NCBI GenBank assembly: GCA_964646415.1
Contig: CAZYEL010000002.1
Span: forward strand, 1-64,000
DNA length: 64,000 nucleotides
Direction of reading: 5' to 3'
Source: VGJV01 sp964646415
GTDB taxonomy: Bacteria; Patescibacteriota; Minisyncoccia; UBA6257; 2-01-FULL-56-20
The notes under the pieces were generated by a model. The model made no database searches. It saw nothing but the letters and a program-made list of their open reading frames with translations, and had not been told where the DNA came from. Positions 32,599 through 39,454 of the stretch are shown here, in pieces; within the stretch, counting starts at the first letter, position 1; the number at the start of each line of letters is the position of its first letter. Made by a program: the position numbers and the translations under genes.

Positions 32599-32670
32599 TA
32601 TACCCCGCGCGGGAAATTTTCCGGGATTTTTTCCCGCCCAATCCTTGGGAGGATCATAATTTCACGATAT

Positions 32671-32699
32671 TTGACAATCCTCGTCAAACCTGCTATCAT
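32671..32699 (+). promoter_or_regulatory. Strong sigma70-type promoter of the 3D-domain gene
   Basis: TTGACA at 32671-32676, 17 bp, TATCAT at 32694-32699 with TGC just before it (extended -10). Expected transcription start is near 32706. Confidence 0.8.
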
Positions 32700-32718
32700 A
32701 TCCCCTAACAATTGAATA

Positions 32719-32739
32719 CCCCTTCAAAGGGGGGTTTTT
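32719..32739 (+). terminator. Hairpin with T tract in the 5' leader (possible attenuator)
   Basis: ACCCC, TTCAAA, GGGG, then GGTTTTTATTT lies between the promoter (start near 32706) and the ATG at 32761. It looks like a small intrinsic terminator inside the leader. Confidence 0.55.
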
Positions 32740-32760
32740 ATTTAAGCGGCGCAAGGAATC

Positions 32761-33204
32761 ATGACTAAAACACTTATTCTTACCCTTATAACGGGTTCGC
32801 TCATACTCTACCCTTCCGCAACAGGGATTACTATGGCGGACGAGAAAATTGCCGGCATTCCCGCCGAAGCAACGCTTCTTCAGAGTGCGCCGCGGGCCCA
32901 TATTGCGAAGCAAGCATCCATGGTTACCGTCTGGATTACCGCATATTCAAGCACGCCCGAGGAAACGGACGACACGCCCTTCATCACTGCAAAAGGCACG
33001 CTGGTGCGCGATGGCATCATTGCCGCGAACTTCCTTCCCTTTGGGACCAAAGTCAAGATTCCTTCGCTTTTTGGGGATAAGATTTTTGTGGTGGAAGACC
33101 GCATGCACCGCCGGAAAACGAACAACGTGGACATATGGATGCCTACGAAGATGGACGCGCTCCGGTTTGGCGCGCATAAAGTGCAGATTGCGGTGTTGAA
33201 TTAA
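32761..33204 (+). CDS. Secreted 3D-domain protein (lytic-transglycosylase-like fold)
   Basis: A 147-residue protein with a signal peptide or anchor at 1-25 (LILTLITGSLILYPSATG). The rest is a 3D domain (PF06725): VWITAYSSTPEETDDTPF, GTLVRDGIIAANFLPFGTKV, VVEDRM and NVDIWM include the three conserved Asp residues that name the family. Such domains occur in MltA-type murein enzymes and resuscitation-promoting factors, so a cell-wall role outside the membrane is likely. The gene has its own promoter, a leader hairpin and a terminator. Confidence 0.88.
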   Translation: MTKTLILTLITGSLILYPSATGITMADEKIAGIPAEATLLQSAPRAHIAKQASMVTVWITAYSSTPEETDDTPFITAKGTLVRDGIIAANFLPFGTKVKIPSLFGDKIFVVEDRMHRRKTNNVDIWMPTKMDALRFGAHKVQIAVLN

Positions 33205-33240
33205 CAGGGCAAACTAATAACTTATAACCAATAACTGGAC

Positions 33241-33259
33241 CCCGCGAAAGCGGGATTTT
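33241..33259 (+). terminator. Rho-independent terminator after the 3D-domain gene
   Basis: CCCGC, GAAA, GCGGG (33241-33254) followed by ATTTTTATTTATT. Confidence 0.85.
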
Positions 33260-33280
33260 TATTTATTGATAATCTACAGG

Positions 33281-33286
33281 TAAAAT
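33281..33286 (+). promoter_or_regulatory. -10 box of the alkyladenine glycosylase gene, leaderless type
   Basis: TAAAAT at 33281-33286 lies 7 nt before the ATG at 33294. Confidence 0.45.
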
Positions 33287-33293
33287 AGAAGCT

Positions 33294-33863
33294 ATGAGAA
33301 AAGTACTCAAAAAAAGTTTCTTCAATCGCCCGACGCTCAGCGTGGCGAAAGAGCTTCTCGGGAAGTTTCTTGTGCGGCGGATGAGCACAAAAACAGTCGC
33401 AGTGATGCTCACCGAAGTTGAGGCGTACGACGGACCAGAAGACAAAGCGTCACACGCTTCGCGAGGCATCACTCCCCGCACCAAAATCATGTTTGGTAGG
33501 GCGGGGCGTTTCTACGTCTATCTCACCTACGGCATGCACTGGATGCTGAATGTTGTGACAGGCGCGAAAGGATATCCGGCTGCAATTCTTATCCGAGCGG
33601 GAGTCGCTTATCACTTACCGCTTACCGCCTCCAAACTCATCAGTGGTCCGGCGCGGCTTACGAAATATCTCCGCATCGGGAAAAGTTTCAACGGGAAACC
33701 AGCAACGAGAAAAACCGGGCTCTGGTTTGAAAACAGAGGAATAAAAATCAGTGCGAAAGACATTGTTGCAGGCAAACGAATCGGCGTGGAATACGCCGGT
33801 GCATGGGCGAAGAAACCCTACAACTTCAAATTGCGCCTTCCCGCTTCAAAATCGCGCGCTTGA
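33294..33863 (+). CDS. mpg: 3-methyladenine DNA glycosylase (AAG/Mpg family)
   Basis: A 189-residue protein of the AAG/MPG family, which excises alkylated and deaminated purines. Visible motifs are LAKELLGKFLVRR-like start, TEVEAYDGPEDKASHA (catalytic Glu), MFGRAGRFYVYLTYGMHWMLNVVTG (substrate pocket) and ISGPARLTKYLRI. The stretch VAYHLPLTASK before ISGPARLT is encoded by repeated CTTACCG-type words and looks like an addition. The 3' end overlaps the convergent alkyltransferase gene by 38 bp. Confidence 0.9.
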   Translation: MRKVLKKSFFNRPTLSVAKELLGKFLVRRMSTKTVAVMLTEVEAYDGPEDKASHASRGITPRTKIMFGRAGRFYVYLTYGMHWMLNVVTGAKGYPAAILIRAGVAYHLPLTASKLISGPARLTKYLRIGKSFNGKPATRKTGLWFENRGIKISAKDIVAGKRIGVEYAGAWAKKPYNFKLRLPASKSRA

Positions 33864-34074
33864 GCTTCACTCCGCGGTTATAGCCGCCAATCTCTCCGTC
33901 GGAACGAACCACACGATGGCAAGGAATCTTCGGGTCAAAATTCTTAGCCAAAATATTTCCCACCGCACGTGAAGCATCGGGATTCCCTGCGCGGCGTGCG
34001 ACTTCCTTGTACGTCAACGCCTTCCCGCAAGGAATTTTTGAAACCACTGCGTACACCCGCTCTTGGAAAGTCAT
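33826..34074 (-). CDS. O6-alkylguanine-DNA alkyltransferase, DNA-binding domain only
   Basis: An 82-residue protein consisting only of the C-terminal MGMT/Ogt winged-helix domain. It keeps the PCHRVV active-site Cys and RAVGNILAKN with the finger arginine; the usual N-terminal domain is missing. The intact PCHR suggests a real methyl acceptor rather than a Cys-less alkyltransferase-like protein. It overlaps the upstream PPC-domain gene by 4 bp and mpg by 38 bp. Confidence 0.88.
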   Translation of the reverse strand: MTFQERVYAVVSKIPCGKALTYKEVARRAGNPDASRAVGNILAKNFDPKIPCHRVVRSDGEIGGYNRGVKLKRAILKREGAI

Positions 34075-34487
34075 GCGAGTAAATTCAAGCCCGTCTCTGC
34101 GTCCGGCATGCGCTCAAGCTTTCCGGAAAACGCCTCAAGGCGCACTTCGCATGTTCCGGAAACGACAATTTCCTTCACGTGCCCCGCCTTGGCAGCACAA
34201 TCCTTTCCTGAAAACACCCCATGCACATGCACTGCATATTCCCCCTTGCAAATGCCGATATTACCGGTGAGCGATGCAATCTCCACCTCCCTCATTATCG
34301 TCTCAAGATATTGCCTTGCCTCGAAATCATAGTACGCAAGCGTAACTCTTAAAGCGGCACCCAGCCCTTGGAATGTGCCCGCGCGGATGTGCGAATCTCG
34401 TGCGAAGGATATGATCCCCGTAAGCAACTCTTCCCCCTTGTCGAACCGAAGTATGGATACAGAACCTTCCCTTAGAATTTCTTTCAT
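34071..34487 (-). CDS. PPC/DUF296-domain protein
   Basis: A 138-residue protein with the DUF296/PPC fold. FDKGEELLTGIISFA, GTFQGLGAALRVTLAYYD and the VHVHGVFSG segment, which supplies a His cluster, match this trimer-forming family. Bacterial members are metal-containing proteins of unclear function, related to the PPC domain of plant AT-hook proteins. It overlaps mutY upstream and the alkyltransferase gene downstream by ATGA-type junctions, so all three are one operon. Confidence 0.82.
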   Translation of the reverse strand: MKEILREGSVSILRFDKGEELLTGIISFARDSHIRAGTFQGLGAALRVTLAYYDFEARQYLETIMREVEIASLTGNIGICKGEYAVHVHGVFSGKDCAAKAGHVKEIVVSGTCEVRLEAFSGKLERMPDAETGLNLLA

Positions 34488-35305
34488 TCCACTATCATAA
34501 CTTCCCCGCCCTTGCGCCGCAAAAAGCCTTCCCGCTCAAGCGCACGGAATACTTTATCCATACGCTCGCCGGATTCACCGGTGAATGCCACAAACGACAA
34601 AACCGCCACGCGGGATTTCTCCGCAAGGAGCCGTACCACGCGCCCGCGAAGCTCCCGGTCAGAACCTCTGAACGGCGATTGACGGCGATATTCCGCGCTT
34701 CTTCGGTTGGGATTCAAGACGCTTTTCCCCAGCATGGAGCCGTAATCCATGAGCGCCCAATACCACTCACGCGGCTTCTTTCTATCAAGCGCTTCTGCCG
34801 CGATTGCTACTACCTCTTCTTCCGGAACATTGCGTCGCCGCGGGAAAAAGTGGTGGAGAATCGCGCGCCGTATGTTTGTCTCGATAAACGTCGCAGGCGC
34901 ATTGAAAGCGAAAGCGGCGATAGAGCCGGCCGTTGCCGGGCCCACGCCGGGAAGCGTTTCAAGCGCCTCGGGCGTGCACGGTAATTTACCGCAATACTCT
35001 TCCATGACAATTTTTGAAACCCGATGGAGTGCGAGCGCGCGGCGATTATATCCCAATCCCTGCCACACCCGGAGTACGCTCGCGGGAGAAGCGTTTGCAA
35101 GCGCGCGGAAATTCGGGAATGCTTTGAGAAACTCCCCGTACTTTCCCCGCACGCGTTCCACCTGCGTCTGCTGGAGCATTATTTCCGATACCGCGATTGC
35201 GTAGGGATTCCGTGTGCGTCGCCACGGAAAGTCTCTGCCGTGCGCGCGATAATAATTCCGCACGATGCGGCGAAATTGTGCGACTTGCTCTTCGCTCTTT
35301 GCCAT
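34484..35305 (-). CDS. mutY: A/G-specific adenine glycosylase (MutY-like) without Fe-S cluster
   Basis: A 273-residue HhH-GPD protein. RDFPWRRTRNPY, VSEIMLQQTQV (catalytic Glu) and TLPGVGPATAGSIAAFAF (HhH) are MutY hallmarks; MutY removes A opposite 8-oxoG. The position of the second catalytic residue reads IETNIRR, with Glu in place of Asp. After MDYGSMLGKS there are no cysteines at all, so the Fe-S cluster is lost. The C-terminal Nudix-like domain is replaced by a short winged-helix-like tail. It is first in an operon with PPC and alkyltransferase genes. Confidence 0.88.
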   Translation of the reverse strand: MAKSEEQVAQFRRIVRNYYRAHGRDFPWRRTRNPYAIAVSEIMLQQTQVERVRGKYGEFLKAFPNFRALANASPASVLRVWQGLGYNRRALALHRVSKIVMEEYCGKLPCTPEALETLPGVGPATAGSIAAFAFNAPATFIETNIRRAILHHFFPRRRNVPEEEVVAIAAEALDRKKPREWYWALMDYGSMLGKSVLNPNRRSAEYRRQSPFRGSDRELRGRVVRLLAEKSRVAVLSFVAFTGESGERMDKVFRALEREGFLRRKGGEVMIVE

Positions 35306-35308
35306 GCG

Positions 35309-35605
35309 CTATAGGCTTGTTTCCATGAGCGGCATCCCCTTCTTCGCGCATCCTTCCGCCTGGCATACGCCAGGCTTCGGCGATACTCCTCCGCAACCGC
35401 CAGTGCACATGTAATGCGTCCCGCGCTTCCGAAAACTCTCATACGCGAGATATCCGGAAAGTACGACAATAAGCACACTTACCCAAACAGGCACCGAACG
35501 CCCCGCAAACGACATTTCCCATCGAAGCGCAGCCCGCACAAGATGTGCAAGCGCGATTACCCCAAACACGACCCCGGTTGCTTTCACCAATGAGCGAATG
35601 TTCAT
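35309..35605 (-). CDS. Small membrane protein with Cys-rich metal-binding-like tail
   Basis: The start is the ATG at 35605, overlapping the msrB stop as ATGA (98 residues). Two membrane segments (about 8-28 and 37-55) are followed by YMCTGGCGGVSPKPGVCQAEGC and then AKKGMPLME. This tail resembles the heavy-metal-binding YTCPMHP...PGxCPxCGMxL motif with altered spacing. Coupling to methionine sulfoxide reductase hints at a redox or metal-stress role, which is inference. Confidence 0.7.
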   Translation of the reverse strand: MNIRSLVKATGVVFGVIALAHLVRAALRWEMSFAGRSVPVWVSVLIVVLSGYLAYESFRKRGTHYMCTGGCGGVSPKPGVCQAEGCAKKGMPLMETSL

Positions 35606-36045
35606 TTTGATTTGGAATTTTTCTTCGTGTCTTTTTGAAGTTCGAGACAAACGGAGTTGATGCAAAAATGTTCGCCGGAAGGAAAAGTCTCGTCTTTGAA
35701 AATATGCCCAAGATGCGAACCGCATTTCGCACACATTACTTCAATGCGATGCATTCCATGCGAATCATCATTCTCCAGCCGCACCGCCCCGGGAAGAGCC
35801 CGACTGAATGAAGGCCATCCGCGAAGTCCTGCCGGCCCCTTCTCTGCGTCGAATTTCGTGTCCGACGGAAAAAGCGCCGCTTCGCATACGCCACATTGAT
35901 ACACCCCGTCGTCAGTCGTATGGACATATTTTCCGCTATAAGGCGCTTCGGTCCCCTTCTCCCGCGCCACCTTGTAAAGCTCCGGCGCAAGCTTTCTCTT
36001 CCACCCGGCTTCGTCGTCTGATATATCTTTTGAACCGCATACCAT
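35602..36045 (-). CDS. msrB: Peptide-methionine (R)-S-oxide reductase MsrB
   Basis: A 147-residue MsrB. EAPYSGKY, CGVC and CAKCGSHLGHIF (four zinc-binding Cys), GWPSF and HFCINSVCLEL (catalytic Cys) are all present. It reduces R-methionine sulfoxide in proteins. It is translation-coupled to the small Cys-rich membrane protein, and a cytoplasmic location is expected since there is no signal peptide. The C-terminus is a Lys/Ser-rich tail. Confidence 0.94.
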   Translation of the reverse strand: MVCGSKDISDDEAGWKRKLAPELYKVAREKGTEAPYSGKYVHTTDDGVYQCGVCEAALFPSDTKFDAEKGPAGLRGWPSFSRALPGAVRLENDDSHGMHRIEVMCAKCGSHLGHIFKDETFPSGEHFCINSVCLELQKDTKKNSKSK

Positions 36046-36087
36046 GCCGCTTTATTGTACCAAATGAAAAGCTCCAAGGGAGGAAAT

Positions 36088-36115
36088 CACAAGCCCCGGT
36101 ATCCCGGGGCTTGTG
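36088..36115. terminator. GC-rich hairpin after the 29-residue basic peptide gene
   Basis: A 12-bp stem (CACAAGCCCCGG, 4-nt loop, complement) begins 9 bp beyond the stop of the small minus-strand gene. No T tract follows, so termination is only probable. Confidence 0.5.
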
Positions 36116-36124
36116 CTGCCTGTG

Positions 36125-36214
36125 TTATCTGCGGCGCTTGCTGCTTTTCCGCCGCTTGCTCACACGCTTCACTGTTCTCTTTTTCGTCTTCTTTGCCTTT
36201 TTCTTTTTTGCCAT
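36125..36214 (-). CDS. 29-residue Lys/Arg-rich micropeptide
   Basis: ATG at 36214 to TAA at 36125. The product begins MAKKKKAKK, contains RTVKRVSKRR and ends SSKRRR: 20 of 29 residues are Lys or Arg. Lysine codons are mixed (AAA and AAG), as expected for a translated gene rather than a poly-A accident. It is bounded by a hairpin. It could be a nucleic-acid-binding or ribosome-associated peptide, like the small basic proteins seen in other Patescibacteria. Function unknown. Confidence 0.55.
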   Translation of the reverse strand: MAKKKKAKKTKKRTVKRVSKRRKSSKRRR

Positions 36215-36412
36215 TTTTCAAACTACTATCCCAATATGAACGCCGACCTTTGAGGCGGCGGCGATCGCATCTCGCTCCGTCTGCAAAAAATTTTTAAAAA
36301 ATAGAATGCCTCGCCCTTATTAAAAATTGTAGAGCGTATTGCGCATATGTACAGAGAAGTTATGCACAACCCTGCGAAAATTTTCCGAACCTTCGATGGC
36401 GGTGAAAGAAAA

Positions 36413-36598
36413 TCAGCGCGGAGAAGAATTCACGCTGCCGCTTATCAATGCCGGAGGAAAGTGAGGCGTGTTTCCGCCGACAAGCGATATGCCCTTCGAA
36501 CGATAGAATAAAAGCGCCAAAACACTGACGGCAACCGCGACAACAAACACCACGATATGCATCATTCCCTCCCGGTCGGTAATTTTCATAACCCTCAT
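36413..36598 (-). CDS. Small single-pass membrane protein
   Basis: A 61-residue protein with one membrane segment (MHIVVFVVAVAVSVLALLFY, about 13-32) and a short polar tail. It overlaps the dinB stop by 4 bp in the ATGA manner, which supports translation. No family is recognised. The region 36215-36412 before the next gene contains no gene that I can support. Confidence 0.5.
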   Translation of the reverse strand: MRVMKITDREGMMHIVVFVVAVAVSVLALLFYRSKGISLVGGNTPHFPPALISGSVNSSPR

Positions 36599-37677
36599 TC
36601 TAAACCCTCCACCCGTACTCCGACAAGCCGTACGGGCTTCTTGGCGGGATTCTCCCGGGCATCGAAAAAAGGCATAAGCAACTTGAGCATTTCAAAGGCG
36701 AGCGCGTCCGCAGACGCAAGCGCATCGGGAAATGTCCGCGATCTGGTCATTGTCCTGAAATCAGCGAAGCGCACCGTGAGCACCGCGCGCCGGAAAGCGG
36801 AAAAGCCCTGCCGCCCAAGCCGCGCAACAACGGCATCCGCAAGCGCCCGCACCCGCGCCGAGACGAAGGAAGGCTCTCCCGTATCTTGTTCAAACGTCTC
36901 CTGCTCGCCCATAGACTTTGTTTCTTCTTCAATACCCATCGGCGTGTCATCCCTGCCGCGCAAACGCTCATATAACTGCACGCCCCATACCCCGCACAGT
37001 TCCCGAAGCTCTTCGGAGGAAAATGGCAGGAGATCGCGCACGAATCGCGCCCCGCGCCTCGCGAAAAGCGCCTCGGTCTTCGGCCCAACCCCGGGAATTG
37101 CACGAAGCGGGAGCGGCGCAATCGTTCCCGCCGCCGCCTCTTCCCGTATCACGGTAAGTCCGTCGGGCTTATGCATCTCCGTCGCAATCTTTGCAATAAA
37201 GCGATTCGGACCGATGCCCACCGTCGTAGTAAGCCGCTCTTTCTTCCCTATGGAACTTTTAATCTCCCGCGCAATTTTCTCCGCCGCTTGATATGAGCCG
37301 GCAGAGGAAAGGTCGAGATATGCTTCATCAATGCTTGTCTGCTCCACGCAAAGGACTTTCTCCGAAGCAATCCCCATAATCCGCCGTGAAACTTCCCCAT
37401 ATTTTCTCATGTTCACGGCGCAAAACACCGCAGCAGGTTTCCCTGCCGCGCGGGCTTCTTCGGCCAAACGCCACGCCCGCGAAATCGGCATCGCGGAATG
37501 CATCCCGTATTCACGGGCTTTATAATTTGCCGTCGATACCACGCCCCGCCCCTCCCCGCCCTTGGGGTCCGCACCCACCACAAGCGGTTTTCCGCGGAAA
37601 CGCGGATTGTCCCGCTCCTCCACGGAAGCGAAGAAGGCGTCCATATCCAAATGAGCGATTATTCTCATACTCTCCAA
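36595..37677 (-). CDS. dinB: DNA polymerase IV (Y-family, DinB)
   Basis: A 360-residue Y-family polymerase for translesion synthesis. HLDMDAFFASVE (about 8-19) carries the first metal-binding Asp, SIDEAYLDLS (about 115-124) the catalytic Asp-Glu, and TVGIGPNRFIAKIA and GVGPKTEALF the finger and HhH regions. The little-finger domain fills the C-terminal 120 residues. The extreme C-terminal beta-clamp peptide is not obvious. A truncated copy of its first codons lies just upstream. Confidence 0.94.
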   Translation of the reverse strand: MESMRIIAHLDMDAFFASVEERDNPRFRGKPLVVGADPKGGEGRGVVSTANYKAREYGMHSAMPISRAWRLAEEARAAGKPAAVFCAVNMRKYGEVSRRIMGIASEKVLCVEQTSIDEAYLDLSSAGSYQAAEKIAREIKSSIGKKERLTTTVGIGPNRFIAKIATEMHKPDGLTVIREEAAAGTIAPLPLRAIPGVGPKTEALFARRGARFVRDLLPFSSEELRELCGVWGVQLYERLRGRDDTPMGIEEETKSMGEQETFEQDTGEPSFVSARVRALADAVVARLGRQGFSAFRRAVLTVRFADFRTMTRSRTFPDALASADALAFEMLKLLMPFFDARENPAKKPVRLVGVRVEGLE

Positions 37678-37678
37678 T

Positions 37679-37807
37679 CTATACCTCGATATGGATGCGG
37701 GAAAGGGGTCGGGGAAACGGGAGCTTCCCCGTTGCGGAAGTATTGAAACCGCTGGGTTTCAAGGAGCGGAGCGACGCATCCATGTCTAAATGAGAAATTA
37801 TTCGCAT
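37679..37807 (-). pseudogene. Truncated duplicate of the dinB 5' end
   Basis: The frame from the ATG at 37807 starts MRIISHLDMDAS, almost the same as the start of intact dinB (MRIIAHLDMDAF). It then runs into unrelated Ser/Pro/Arg-rich sequence and stops after 42 codons, 1 bp before the intact dinB start region. This reads as a partial tandem duplication or remnant of a second dinB copy. A 32-bp palindrome lies 25 bp upstream. Confidence 0.7.
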
Positions 37808-37832
37808 GGCTGCATTATCACCCTCCAGGAAT

Positions 37833-37864
37833 AAAGAAGCTTCGAGAATTCTCGAAGCTTCTTT
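37833..37864. repeat. 32-bp perfect palindrome
   Basis: A zero-spacer palindrome; its left half is AAAGAAGCTTCGAGAA. It lies between the stop of the membrane-anchored gene (37884) and the dinB remnant. Confidence 0.85.
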
Positions 37865-37883
37865 CCCTCCGGACGCATACCTT

Positions 37884-38174
37884 CTAGAGATTGTTCTGGA
37901 TATCAACGTCAAGCATATCCACGTCATTGTCCAAATCCAGACTCCCGGAATCCGCGGCATTGAGGTCACGCTCAATCGCTCCCGTGCTGTCGGCTGCCGG
38001 CGCCGCCGGAGCAACTGTTTGCGGAAGAGGAGGTACCGTGGCGGGTGCGGCAACTTGACCACTTTGAGTGGGCGAAGCTATCTCTGAACCGGTACCCACG
38101 TACCACCACGCAACCGCTGCCACAACCAGAACCACCACCACTGCGACTATCCAAGCTGTTTTATTTTCTTGCAT
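37884..38174 (-). CDS. Membrane-anchored hypothetical protein
   Basis: A 96-residue protein with one N-terminal membrane segment (WIVAVVVVLVVAAVAWWYV, about 8-26), a Pro/Ala/Thr-rich linker, and an acidic Asp-rich C-terminus (SGSLDLDNDVDMLDVDIQ). No family is recognised; such short anchored proteins are common in Parcubacteria. It follows the secreted coiled-coil gene by 18 bp and probably shares its transcript. Confidence 0.65.
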   Translation of the reverse strand: MQENKTAWIVAVVVVLVVAAVAWWYVGTGSEIASPTQSGQVAAPATVPPLPQTVAPAAPAADSTGAIERDLNAADSGSLDLDNDVDMLDVDIQNNL

Positions 38175-38192
38175 TGTAGGTAATGAAAATTA

Positions 38193-38873
38193 TTACGACG
38201 ACGTTGCGTTTGTGCCGGTGGCTCTCACGCTATCATCATCCACGCCCGGGATGCCGCGAAGCGCCTGAATCGCTTTCTGCACCGCCTCGCGCGCGCTTTT
38301 CATTGCACCGTCGCGCAAATCCATGAGGTCTTTTTTAAGCGCAACGTGCGACGCCTGGAATGCCGCGCGGAGTCTCGCGTCGGTCGTGACCGTCACCTGG
38401 TACGTTTTTTTTGCTTGAACTTCCGCCGCCGTCCTCGCACCGGCAATTGCCGCGTTCGCTTCCTGCAACGCCGCGTTCACCGCCGCTACGTCTTTTCCCG
38501 CCGCGTGCGCCTTATCGCGCCGGCTCTCCACTTTCGCAAGCGTCGCATCATACCTCTCAAGCACATTGGTGAAATGCGTCGCCCATTTTTCATTCAAAGC
38601 GCCAAGTCGCTCAAAAAGATTGTCCGCGGCTTGTTTCTTTTTCTCGTCTTTTACCTGTTTCAGTTTTGCCTGGAACTCCGTTCGCGCCGTTTTCATCCTC
38701 TCCGCCGCATCTTTCTTCGCCGTCTCGAACTTCACCCGCAATTCTTCGACCGCTGCGCGGCGCACCTCCCCCCGCGTCGTCGTCGCGGGAGCCTGGGCGC
38801 CCGCAATCGCAACCGCTGCAACATACGCCACCACCGCACCTCCTCCCATAAAATTCTTAATAATTGTGCTCAT
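38193..38873 (-). CDS. Secreted Ala/Lys-rich coiled-coil protein
   Basis: The start is the ATG at 38873 (226 residues). A signal peptide at about 1-27 is followed by long charged helices (VEELRVKFETAKKDAAERMK, FQAKLKQVKDEKKKQ) with heptad character up to about residue 200. No family name can be given with confidence; it could be a periplasmic or surface structural protein. TATACA lies about 9 nt before the ATG. Cotranscribed with the next membrane-anchored gene. Confidence 0.65.
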   Translation of the reverse strand: MSTIIKNFMGGGAVVAYVAAVAIAGAQAPATTTRGEVRRAAVEELRVKFETAKKDAAERMKTARTEFQAKLKQVKDEKKKQAADNLFERLGALNEKWATHFTNVLERYDATLAKVESRRDKAHAAGKDVAAVNAALQEANAAIAGARTAAEVQAKKTYQVTVTTDARLRAAFQASHVALKKDLMDLRDGAMKSAREAVQKAIQALRGIPGVDDDSVRATGTNATSS

Positions 38874-38986
38874 ACTGTGAATTGTATAAGGTAAAATCCG
38901 GCTTTCCAAGCAAGGTTACCCACAGAACACGAACGAATCATGAATTATCTGGGGAAAAATGCTTTAAGTATTCCCCCGCCCCAGCC

Positions 38987-39454
38987 CTATAATTCCCCAA
39001 CTTCCCGTAGTGAATGCTTCATTATTACGTCGCCCTTGCCGAATAAAAACTTCCCGGCGAACTTCTTCCCCTCAAGGAACAACGGGAACCAATAGCGGTC
39101 ATCGGGCCACATGGAATCGTAGGGAATCTCGTCTGCGCCGAACCACCGCGGCTTCATCTCGTCGCTCTCACATGGCTCTCCGCTGAATTCCGTAGCGCGG
39201 AAAATATGCACCTCAAGAATCTCCGGGTTCCCTCGGAATTCAAAGCTGATGATGCCCACCTTCACCGCGTCACTCACTGCAATCCCCGCTTCCTCGCGCA
39301 ATTCCCGCTGCATCGCCTCCTCAATCGTCTCCCCTTCCTGCACTTTTCCGCCAAAGCCATTCCACCGCCCCGCCCCGAACCCGCGCTTCTTGAGCCCCAG
39401 CAAAATCCGTGGGGGCTGATGCACCAGGCAAAGCGTCAAAGCCTTCTTCGTCAT
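38987..39454 (-). CDS. Nudix hydrolase, MTH1/MutT-like
   Basis: A 155-residue Nudix protein. The full Nudix box is present as GKVQEGETIEEAMQRELREE followed by AGI (about 37-59). The opening LCLVHQPPRILLGLKKRGFGAGRWNGFG resembles the nucleotide pocket of MTH1-type 8-oxo-dGTP diphosphatases, fitting the repair genes nearby. It overlaps the upstream ASCH-like gene by 4 bp. Confidence 0.88.
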   Translation of the reverse strand: MTKKALTLCLVHQPPRILLGLKKRGFGAGRWNGFGGKVQEGETIEEAMQRELREEAGIAVSDAVKVGIISFEFRGNPEILEVHIFRATEFSGEPCESDEMKPRWFGADEIPYDSMWPDDRYWFPLFLEGKKFAGKFLFGKGDVIMKHSLREVGEL

